From a bacterium (GTDB taxonomy: Bacteria; AUK180): a stretch of DNA of 5,915 bases. The notes beneath the pieces are model-generated. The model was not told the DNA's origin. It searched no databases and worked only from the letters and a program-made list of their open reading frames with translations. Of the stretch, positions 1 through 5,505 are shown one piece after another (positions within the stretch are counted from its first letter, which is position 1; every line of letters starts with the position of its first letter). Where the stretch lies: positions 1 to 5,915 of the forward strand of contig JAGGYO010000231.1 of NCBI GenBank assembly GCA_021162505.1. Reading direction: 5' to 3'. The position numbers and the translations under genes were made by a program.

Positions 1-834
1 AATGCTTCTTTTGATAATTCTTTACTGACTGCCAAAAATATAGATTTGAATCTCAAAATTATAAAGAATCATAAAAATTTAGGATTTGCAAAAGCATCCA
101 ATCAAGGAGTTAGGGATTGTAAAACGGATTATATCCTTTTTTTAAATCCCGATGTAAGGTTATTTAAAGAATCACTAATAATACCAATCAATTTTATGGA
201 AAAAAAGAAAAACAAAGATATTGCAATAGCAGGGATTCAACTGCTTGATGAAAATGGAAAAGCTTCAAGAAATTGTGCGAGATTTCCCACACGAACAAGA
301 TTCATTGAAAAAGCACTTACTCTTGATAGATTATTTCCTGCCCATTTCCCGGGTCATTTTATGGCCGAATGGGCACATGATAACACCAGAATTGTGGATC
401 AGGTCATGGGTTCATTTTTTCTTATCAGAACAAAGGTGTTTAAAAGATTAAATGGTTTTGATGAACGATATTTTGTTTATTTTGAAGATGTTGATCTTTC
501 ATACAGAGTTCATAAAATAGGACTAAGGTCGGTATATATTTCAGCTGTCAATGCTTATCATAAAGGAGGAGGTACATCAGAGCAGGTAAAGGCAAAAAGA
601 TTATTCTATTCCCTGCAAAGCAGGATTTTATATTATTGCAAGCATTTTCCCTTTTTTGTTGCAGCTGGGACATTATTTTCCACTTTATTTATTGAGTTTT
701 TTAGCAGAATATTCTTTTCTGCTTTGAAAGGTTCATTCTTTGAGGTATTACAAACAATAAAGGGTTATCTTTATCTTATTTTGAATTCACCAAAAATATT
801 GAAAATTATAGTTAAATACAGGAAAATAAAATGA
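1..834 (+). CDS. Family 2 glycosyltransferase (rhamnosyltransferase-like), 5' end cut by window
   Basis: This enzyme probably transfers a sugar from a nucleotide donor (dTDP-rhamnose in related WbbL-type enzymes) to a growing surface glycan at the cytoplasmic face of the membrane. The frame is open from base 1. The first visible residues, NASFDNS, match the end of the family's VDNAS motif, so about 35-40 N-terminal residues lie outside the window; the TTG at 46 is not the true start. Visible GT-A motifs are NLGFAKASNQG (about 76-108), the metal/nucleotide site FLNPDV (about 139-156, replacing DXD), and the acceptor/base region GFDERYFVYFEDVDLSYR (about 457-510), whose EDVD starts at 484. HKGGGTS follows near 556. 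A hydrophobic stretch near 646-730 probably associates with the membrane. The stop overlaps the next gene's start in ATGA, indicating translational coupling. The fold family is secure; the sugar and linkage are not known. Confidence 0.93.
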   Translation, partial: NASFDNSLLTAKNIDLNLKIIKNHKNLGFAKASNQGVRDCKTDYILFLNPDVRLFKESLIIPINFMEKKKNKDIAIAGIQLLDENGKASRNCARFPTRTRFIEKALTLDRLFPAHFPGHFMAEWAHDNTRIVDQVMGSFFLIRTKVFKRLNGFDERYFVYFEDVDLSYRVHKIGLRSVYISAVNAYHKGGGTSEQVKAKRLFYSLQSRILYYCKHFPFFVAAGTLFSTLFIEFFSRIFFSALKGSFFEVLQTIKGYLYLILNSPKILKIIVKYRKIK

Positions 835-1904
835 AAAAAGTACTTTTTTTCACAAAATATACTAGGATGGGAGCAAATAGTAGGTATAGATCATATCAAT
901 ATGTTACCTATATAAAAAAGAATGGAATAGATGTAGATATTGCCCCGCTTTTTGATGATAAATATATAGAATATATTTATTCAAGAAAAAAACTTTTTAT
1001 TGGAGATATTTTCAGATGTTATTTTAGAAGGTTTATTAAATTATTCTCATTGAAAAAATACGATCTTATTATCATAGAAGCAGAACTGTTCCCCTATATT
1101 CCAAATATTTTTGAATGGTTATTAAAAGTGTTTAAAATATCGTATATTCTGGATTATGATGATGCTATTTTTCATCATTACGATGAAGGTTTTTTAAAAA
1201 AAATACTATTAGGGAGGAAAATAGGAAATATTGCTAAAAATGCAAAAGCTATTATTACCGGAAGTCCTTATTTAACAAATTATATGAATAGATATAATAA
1301 AAAGATTTATGAGATCCCAACCGTTATAGACCTTAATAAATATCCCGTTGAAAAAGCTGCTATGCCGAAAATATTTACCATTGGCTGGATAGGTTCACCT
1401 TATACGGAAGATTACTTATTGGAAATATATGCACCATTAAAGGAATTTTATAAAGGGCATAACTATAAACTTGTTCTCATCGGAGCCAGCCAAAAAATGG
1501 TTGAGAAATTAAAAGATCTGCCTATTGAAATAGTTGAATGGAACGAAGGTGATGAGGTAGGACATCTTCAAAAGTTCAATGTGGGCATAATGCCACTTCC
1601 CGACACAAAGTGGACCAGAGGGAAATGCGGTTTCAAATTGATCCAGTATATGGGATGTTTTTTACCTGTAATTGCTGACCCAGTCGGCATCAATAAAAAA
1701 TTGGTAAAAGAAGGGATAACCGGCTTTTTGCCGCGAGAAAAGAAAGATTGGATATCCGTTCTTGAAAAAATATATAAAAATGAAAAATTACAAATTGCTT
1801 TGGGAAATGAAGGGAGACAAATAATTGAAAAGAAATATTCCATTGAAGTTGTTCATAAAAATTACTTGAACATTTTAAGTAATATTGTAAATAAAAAATT
1901 CTAA
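831..1904 (+). CDS. Family 4 (GT-B) glycosyltransferase
   Basis: This 357-residue protein is probably a cytosolic or membrane-peripheral glycosyltransferase of the GT-B fold acting in the same glycan pathway as the gene before it. The N-terminal half starts with MKKVLFFTKYTRMGANSRYRSYQY, typical of the acceptor domain's first strand and loop, and contains DYDDA at 108-112. The linker region has GSPYLTNY (144-151) followed by EIPTVID (161-167). The donor domain opens with IGWIGSP (184-190). The nucleotide-sugar region is GIMPLPDTKWTRGKCGFK (252-269), then QYMGCFLPVIADPVGIN (272-288). The first glutamate of the classical EX7E motif is not present, as in many members of this subgroup. The end, NEGRQIIEKKYSIE, is the usual C-terminal helix. 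The start is the ATG in the ATGA overlap. No hairpin with a T-run follows, so readthrough into the antiporter gene is possible. Substrate unknown. Confidence 0.9.
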   Translation: MKKVLFFTKYTRMGANSRYRSYQYVTYIKKNGIDVDIAPLFDDKYIEYIYSRKKLFIGDIFRCYFRRFIKLFSLKKYDLIIIEAELFPYIPNIFEWLLKVFKISYILDYDDAIFHHYDEGFLKKILLGRKIGNIAKNAKAIITGSPYLTNYMNRYNKKIYEIPTVIDLNKYPVEKAAMPKIFTIGWIGSPYTEDYLLEIYAPLKEFYKGHNYKLVLIGASQKMVEKLKDLPIEIVEWNEGDEVGHLQKFNVGIMPLPDTKWTRGKCGFKLIQYMGCFLPVIADPVGINKKLVKEGITGFLPREKKDWISVLEKIYKNEKLQIALGNEGRQIIEKKYSIEVVHKNYLNILSNIVNKKF

Positions 1905-1920
1905 TTATTTAAAAAATTGT

Positions 1921-1949
1921 TTGACATATTTTGTGTAAATTCTTATAAT
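1921..1949 (+). promoter_or_regulatory. Consensus sigma70-type promoter of the antiporter unit
   Basis: The sequence shows TTGACA at 1921-1926, a 17-bp spacer, and TATAAT at 1944-1949. This is a perfect match to both hexamers at optimal spacing. Only five bases separate the -10 box from the ATG at 1955, so the usual start distance (about 6-7 bases after the box) places +1 on or next to the A of the start codon. The transcript is therefore predicted to be leaderless. The promoter lies in the 50-bp gap after the glycosyltransferase and marks a new transcription unit. Confidence 0.85.
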
Positions 1950-1954
1950 AAATC

Positions 1955-3250
1955 ATGGGAATTGAAATTCTTTTTTTAGGCCTTATTATATTCATCGCCT
2001 ATCTTTTTACCATCATTTTTGAAAGGACCAAGATCCCCGATATATTGTTATTAATGATATTCGGTGTCCTCATTGGACCAAAAATTTTTAATTTTGCAGA
2101 TACCCATATATTAGGAAAATTCGGAGATATTCTTACAAGGATAGCATTGATCGTTATTCTATTTGAAGGTGGTACCAAACTGAATGTAAAATTCTTGAAA
2201 AATTATTGGGATGAAACTACTTTACTAACATTACCTACATTTATTTTAACCGCTGCCCTTGTTGGGATAGTTACACATTACTTATTTGATCTTAACTTTA
2301 TGCAAAGTGCAATTGCCGGAGGTATTTTAGGCGGCACATCATCTGCTGTGGTGGTCCCAATAATAAAAAGCGTTAAAATAGGGCGTTTATCTTATATTGT
2401 ATTGTTCCTTGAATCGGCTATAACCGATGTTCTGGCCATTATTATTACCTTTAGTCTTATCGATGCTTTTAAGACCGGTCATATTGATACAGGACTGATA
2501 ATAGGAAAGATACTTGCCAATCTAATAGTTGCTTCGCTATTTGGGATATTAGGTGCTTACCTTTGGTCGGGTCTTATTCAAAAAATGCGAGCATTTCCAA
2601 CCAATCTTTTCAGCACCATAGCATTTATTTTCGTTATATACGGACTTACGGAATTGTTGGGTTTCAACGGTGCAATAAGTTCATTGGCTTTTGGTATTAC
2701 GCTTTCGAATTTGACAAAACTTCCCGAGGATATTCAGGAGAATATATCATTTTCTCTTTTTGCAAAATTAACCAATACTGAAAAAGTATTTTTTTCTGAA
2801 CTTGTATTCCTGCTTAAGATATTCTTCTTTGTCTTTCTCGGCATTTCCATAAATTTTGGGGAGATAAACACTATATATTATGGCTTTTTGACAACATTAG
2901 CCCTATTTCTACTAAGAGCTTTGATCGTCAAATATATTATGCCTAAAAAGATCAATAAAAGAGATGCAATATATTTGTCCATTTTAATACCAAAGGGACT
3001 TGCCGCTGCTGTACTTGCAGTGATCCCCTTCAATTTAGGTATAATTCAGGATATAAGGGTTACCAATTTTATCTATTCAATTATTTTCTTCAGCATATTA
3101 ATTAGCGCTATATTGGTTGCATTTACTGGAAAAAATAATATTGTAAAACATTTGTTTCTCGCCTATTTTAAAAATTTTAAAAATATAAATGAAGAACTTT
3201 TGACCGAAGTCGCCGGAGAAAAGAAAAAAGAAATTAAAAAAAAACTGTGA
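1955..3250 (+). CDS. Monovalent cation/proton antiporter (CPA superfamily)
   Basis: This 431-residue polytopic inner-membrane protein probably exchanges Na+ or K+ for protons. About 12-13 hydrophobic segments run from residue 3 to about 391, followed by a lysine-rich cytosolic tail of about 40 residues. Family marks are FERTKIPDILLLMIFGVLIGP (about 22-42), the ILFEGGTKL loop (68-76), the GGTSSAVVVP segment (126-135) that resembles the broken helix near the ion site, ESAITD (153-158) with Asp158 as the likely ion-binding acid, Arg321 in a late helix, and IPKGLAAAVLA (345-355). The residue before Asp158 is Thr, where classical members have Asn or Asp. Ion and stoichiometry are therefore unclear. 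The ATG is the first possible start: an in-frame TAA lies two codons upstream (1949-1951). There is no Shine-Dalgarno site. No TrkA-N or other regulatory domain is attached. Peroxiredoxin and sfsA genes follow. Confidence 0.92.
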   Translation: MGIEILFLGLIIFIAYLFTIIFERTKIPDILLLMIFGVLIGPKIFNFADTHILGKFGDILTRIALIVILFEGGTKLNVKFLKNYWDETTLLTLPTFILTAALVGIVTHYLFDLNFMQSAIAGGILGGTSSAVVVPIIKSVKIGRLSYIVLFLESAITDVLAIIITFSLIDAFKTGHIDTGLIIGKILANLIVASLFGILGAYLWSGLIQKMRAFPTNLFSTIAFIFVIYGLTELLGFNGAISSLAFGITLSNLTKLPEDIQENISFSLFAKLTNTEKVFFSELVFLLKIFFFVFLGISINFGEINTIYYGFLTTLALFLLRALIVKYIMPKKINKRDAIYLSILIPKGLAAAVLAVIPFNLGIIQDIRVTNFIYSIIFFSILISAILVAFTGKNNIVKHLFLAYFKNFKNINEELLTEVAGEKKKEIKKKL

Positions 3251-3276
3251 AAAAAGATAAGGTTAAAAGCAGGAAA

Positions 3277-3282
3277 AAGGAG
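3277..3282 (+). promoter_or_regulatory. Strong Shine-Dalgarno site of the peroxiredoxin gene
   Basis: AAGGAG lies seven bases before the ATG at 3290, in the 39-bp gap after the antiporter stop. No -10/-35 pair is obvious in this gap, so the gene is probably translated from the antiporter transcript. The site shows that this organism uses Shine-Dalgarno initiation, which makes its absence at the antiporter start meaningful. Confidence 0.8.
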
Positions 3283-3289
3283 ACCAAAT

Positions 3290-3748
3290 ATGGAAAAAAA
3301 TAAAAGATTGCCCGATTTCGCATTGTTTGATCAAAATAAAAAGGAAATAAAGTTCTCTGAATTAAAAGGAAAAAAGCTGCTTCTTTCTTTCCATCCTTTG
3401 GCTTGGACACCTATCTGCAGGGCTCAAATGCTTTCACTTGAAAATAATTATAAAAAATTTTTATCTTTGAATACAGTACCCTTTGGGATAAGTGTTGATT
3501 CTGTCCCTTCAAAATCTGCATGGGGAAAGGATATTGGCCTAAAACAATTACAGATACTATCAGATTTCTGGCCCCATGGAAAGTTTTCCAAGGCAATGAA
3601 CGCCTTTTATGAAGATAAGGGATTTTCAAAAAGGTCTAATTTTATCATTAACGAATCGGGGATCATAATCTTTGAAAAATACTATGATATTTCACAATTA
3701 CCTGATGTTGATGAGGTTTTAATTGCTTTAAAGGAAGGCAGGAAATAA
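3290..3748 (+). CDS. One-cysteine peroxiredoxin, AhpE-like (AhpC/TSA family)
   Basis: This 152-residue cytosolic protein should reduce hydrogen peroxide, organic peroxides or peroxynitrite through a peroxidatic cysteine. The active-site motif is seen as Pro36, Thr40 and Cys43 in HPLAWTPIC (35-43), fitting Pxxx(T/S)xxC. Arg115 in KRSNFIINESG corresponds to the conserved arginine that orients the cysteine. The stretch LSDFWPHGKFSKA (90-102) is characteristic of the AhpE branch, and the total length matches that branch (about 153 residues). Cys43 is the only cysteine in the protein, so there is no resolving cysteine; a separate thiol partner must recycle the enzyme and none is encoded here. The gene sits 39 bp after the antiporter and 3 bp before sfsA, suggesting one mRNA. 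Biochemical class is secure; physiological reductant and substrate are inferred as unknown. Confidence 0.9.
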   Translation: MEKNKRLPDFALFDQNKKEIKFSELKGKKLLLSFHPLAWTPICRAQMLSLENNYKKFLSLNTVPFGISVDSVPSKSAWGKDIGLKQLQILSDFWPHGKFSKAMNAFYEDKGFSKRSNFIINESGIIIFEKYYDISQLPDVDEVLIALKEGRK

Positions 3749-3751
3749 TTT

Positions 3752-4468
3752 TTGAAGGATAAAATAAGCCTTTATACCTTTAAAAATCTTGTAAAAGGTG
3801 TGTTTATTGAAAGAGAAAATCGTTTTTTAGCATCTGTTGAAATTATGGAAAAAAATAAAAGACGCATTGTAAAAGCACATGTTCATGACCCGGGAAGATT
3901 AAAAGAATTACTCTATAAAAACAATTCGGTTCTAATGCGTTTCGTAAGAAATCAAACAAGGAAGACAGCATGGGAGGTTGTTTTTGCTAATTTAAATAAT
4001 AAATGGGTACTTGTAAATACTATTTTTCACAGTGAAATTGCAAACCGGATCTTTAATAATAATTATATAAAGCACCTCATATCACCGGATGAAATTAAAA
4101 AAGAGGTCCCATTAAATGATAGCAGAATTGATTTTCTATTGAAGTTCGCGAAAAAAGAGATCTGGGTAGAAGTCAAGGGTTGTACCTTGGTTAAAAATCA
4201 TATTGCTCTTTTTCCCGATGCTATTACAAAAAGAGGTAAGAAACACTTTGATGAGTTGAGAAAGGTTGTAGAAAACGGGGGACAAGCTGCAGTTCTATTC
4301 CTTATTTTCAATGAAGAAGCAACGGGTTTTAAACCGTATGGCAAAAATGATCCCGAATTTGCCAAGTCATTTTATGCAGCGAAAAAAGCGGGTGTAAATA
4401 TCTTTCCCGCATTAATAAAATTTGATAATAATTTTCTTTATTTTTATAAACTACTGAAAATTCTATAA
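3752..4468 (+). CDS. sfsA: SfsA family protein (DNA/RNA nuclease SfsA)
   Basis: This 238-residue protein belongs to the SfsA family (E. coli member 234 residues), named for a sugar-fermentation phenotype and carrying a PD-(D/E)XK-like nuclease core. An N-terminal OB-like part contains VKGVFIERENRFLASVEI (about 14-31) and AHVHDPGRLKELL (about 42-54). The latter corresponds to the family's AHxxNxGRL motif, with Asp in place of the usual Asn. The core has SRIDFLL, then WVEVKGCTLV, giving the Asp, Glu and Lys of the nuclease site, then ALFPDAITKRGKKHFDEL. GVNIFPALIKFD ends the domain. The start is a TTG two codons after the peroxiredoxin TAA, in the same frame, with AGGAAA (3740-3745) as a fair ribosome site. 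No ATG occurs before the conserved N-terminal motif, so TTG is the best choice. Cellular role is poorly defined across the family. Confidence 0.92.
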   Translation: MKDKISLYTFKNLVKGVFIERENRFLASVEIMEKNKRRIVKAHVHDPGRLKELLYKNNSVLMRFVRNQTRKTAWEVVFANLNNKWVLVNTIFHSEIANRIFNNNYIKHLISPDEIKKEVPLNDSRIDFLLKFAKKEIWVEVKGCTLVKNHIALFPDAITKRGKKHFDELRKVVENGGQAAVLFLIFNEEATGFKPYGKNDPEFAKSFYAAKKAGVNIFPALIKFDNNFLYFYKLLKIL

Positions 4469-4481
4469 CTATATATACTCG

Positions 4482-4523
4482 CCCAATGTTAATATGTCGC
4501 AATTGCGACATTGGTCAATTGGG
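4482..4523. repeat. Two-tier symmetric palindrome between convergent genes
   Basis: The 18-bp core ATGTCGCAATTGCGACAT (4494-4511) is a perfect palindrome. It is flanked on each side by six unmatched bases and then by matching outer arms CCCAAT (4482-4487) and ATTGGG (4518-4523), all centred on the same point. CAATTG occurs twice, 16 bp apart (4500-4505 and 4516-4521). An alternative pairing joins CCAATGT at 4483-4489 with ACATTGG at 4508-4514. No T-run follows on either strand, so it is not a standard intrinsic terminator, although its place between sfsA and a convergent gene would suit one. An operator or a copy of a dispersed palindromic repeat are alternatives. The 88-bp gap holds nothing else recognisable. 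Confidence 0.75.
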
Positions 4524-4556
4524 AAATGATGGAGTTAAAAAATAGATAAATTTGTT

Positions 4557-5345
4557 TTAATGTTTTGATAGGGTTGATTTTATCTTCAATTGCTTTTTCA
4601 TTTTTTTTATATCTCTTGCACTGTATGAATAATAAGACAACTGTTCGTCTTCATCAATGGGGTGTTTTTTATAATATTTTCTATTCCATTCTCCTAATAA
4701 TTTAAAAACACCTCCATAATAATAAGAAAAAATGAACGGCTGCATTTCATTTGAAAACCAAAGATGATCCTTTTCTTTTTTTATCGAAAATCCCATCTTT
4801 ATTTTATGAACGGTTCTATATGAATCGTAATAGGAAACATCTGCTTCACATGAAATTAGTAGTTCAGGGGAAGTATCGTTTATCTTACCATTTGATACAG
4901 AGAAGGTAAGATAATACATTTTTATGCTTTTTACTTTTTGATAATCAGGAACCAATCCGAATTTCCAACCCTTATGGACCTTAATATACATTTCGTCAAT
5001 ACTGTCAATTGCATCGGGATTTTCAAAGTTGTAAATAATCTGTATTAATTTAGCATAAGTGTCTCTTGTGAGATCCCCCGATAATATCAATCTGTGCAAT
5101 TCAAAATATTTTTCCCTAACTATTTCATCTACATTTTTTAACTTCTTATTTCGCTCTTCTTCCAGGGCACACCAAAATTTATAATTACCATTAATGAAAA
5201 TATCATCAAGATACTCAGTGATCTTTTGTTCAATATTTGGGTAGTAAGAAAAGAGTTTTTTTGTAATTTCAATAGGATAAGCATTGGAAAATAGATTTAT
5301 AGAAAAGGCAAGCATTAAAATCAAAGTTAGTATTTTCTTTTTCAT
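4557..5345 (-). CDS. Orphan exported protein of unknown function
   Basis: I do not recognise this 262-residue protein. From the chosen start it has a clear signal peptide: a basic MKKK, a hydrophobic core to about residue 19, and a likely signal peptidase I site after SNA (20-22), before YPIE. There is no lipobox cysteine, so a soluble periplasmic or secreted protein is likely. The mature part begins with a probable helical region up to about residue 120 and continues with an aromatic, beta-rich part full of Tyr and Trp (for example FIFSYYYGG). It ends in a basic lysine-rich tail. No enzymatic motif is visible. The frame remains open upstream to an ATG at 5399, but that would add 18 residues ahead of the signal peptide and would lie upstream of the predicted promoter, so 5345 is preferred. 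It converges on sfsA and diverges from the transposase gene. Confidence 0.75.
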   Translation of the reverse strand: MKKKILTLILMLAFSINLFSNAYPIEITKKLFSYYPNIEQKITEYLDDIFINGNYKFWCALEEERNKKLKNVDEIVREKYFELHRLILSGDLTRDTYAKLIQIIYNFENPDAIDSIDEMYIKVHKGWKFGLVPDYQKVKSIKMYYLTFSVSNGKINDTSPELLISCEADVSYYDSYRTVHKIKMGFSIKKEKDHLWFSNEMQPFIFSYYYGGVFKLLGEWNRKYYKKHPIDEDEQLSYYSYSARDIKKMKKQLKIKSTLSKH

Positions 5346-5352
5346 CCTCTTA

Positions 5353-5381
5353 ATTATAAAACTTTCTACAATATTTTGCAA
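5353..5381 (-). promoter_or_regulatory. Predicted promoter of the exported-protein gene
   Basis: Read on the minus strand, TTGCAA (5376-5381) is followed by 17 bp and then a perfect TATAAT (5353-5358). The -35 box matches four of six consensus bases. Seven bases (TAAGAGG) separate the -10 box from the ATG at 5345, placing the expected transcription start at 5345-5346, so the mRNA would have almost no leader. The AGAGG abuts the ATG with no spacer and is badly placed as a Shine-Dalgarno site. Confidence 0.6.
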
Positions 5382-5456
5382 GTATTCGATTTGAATCATC
5401 GAAAAACATCCTGAAACACCCCCCTTTGCATCATTATAATTTCATCCCAAAAGTTA

Positions 5457-5487
5457 TATAATATACCTCTACAAATGGAGGTTAAAA
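5457..5487 (+). promoter_or_regulatory. Leader of the transposase gene: -10 box, Shine-Dalgarno site, small hairpin
   Basis: TATAAT occurs at 5457-5462 with only a weak -35 (TTATAA, 5434-5439, 17-bp spacing). GGAGG (5477-5481) lies six bases before the ATG at 5488 and is an excellent ribosome site. ACCTC (5465-5469) can pair with GAGGT (5478-5482) across an eight-base loop, which would cover that site. Starting from the -10 box, transcription would begin near 5469 and omit most of the left arm. Confidence 0.5.
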
Positions 5488-5505
5488 ATGGAGTTAAAAA
5501 TGGAG
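5475..5505 (+). repeat. Imperfect tandem ATGGAG repeat at the transposase start
   Basis: Three adjoining units of 12-13 bases start at 5475, 5488 and 5500: ATGGAGGTTAAAA, ATGGAGTTAAAA and ATGGAGAC. Each unit supplies an ATG and a purine-rich GGAG six bases ahead of the next ATG. The ATGs at 5488 and 5500 share the transposase frame; the one at 5475 opens a different frame ending at the TAG at 5598-5600. Confidence 0.7.

Noticed and set aside
46..48. TTG at 46 as the true start of the family 2 glycosyltransferase
   Set aside because: The frame is open to base 1 and the residues before 46 match the conserved VDNAS region, so the gene begins outside the window.
1568..1843. A 91-codon minus-strand frame
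   Set aside because: It is antisense to the conserved donor domain of the family 4 glycosyltransferase and has no supporting signals.
2711..2740. TTGACA inside the antiporter gene as an internal promoter
   Set aside because: No acceptable -10 box lies at 16-18 bp downstream.
4329..4511. A 60-codon minus-strand frame reaching into the palindrome
   Set aside because: It lies mostly antisense to the well-supported sfsA gene, has no ribosome site and no recognisable protein features.
4529..4541. A 13-base match, ATGGAGTTAAAAA, to the transposase start region at 5488-5500, suggesting a second element end beside sfsA
   Set aside because: The match does not extend further on either side, and a purine/A-rich 13-mer shared once in AT-rich DNA is weak evidence.
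4482..4556. Palindrome as an intrinsic terminator for sfsA
   Set aside because: No T-run follows the hairpin on either strand and the stem has a large internal mismatch, so the standard terminator model is not met. Factor-dependent termination remains open.
5345..5399. Extended start of the exported protein at 5399
   Set aside because: It would place 18 extra residues before a standard signal peptide, and the start lies upstream of the predicted promoter; only a weak AGGA is present ten bases ahead.
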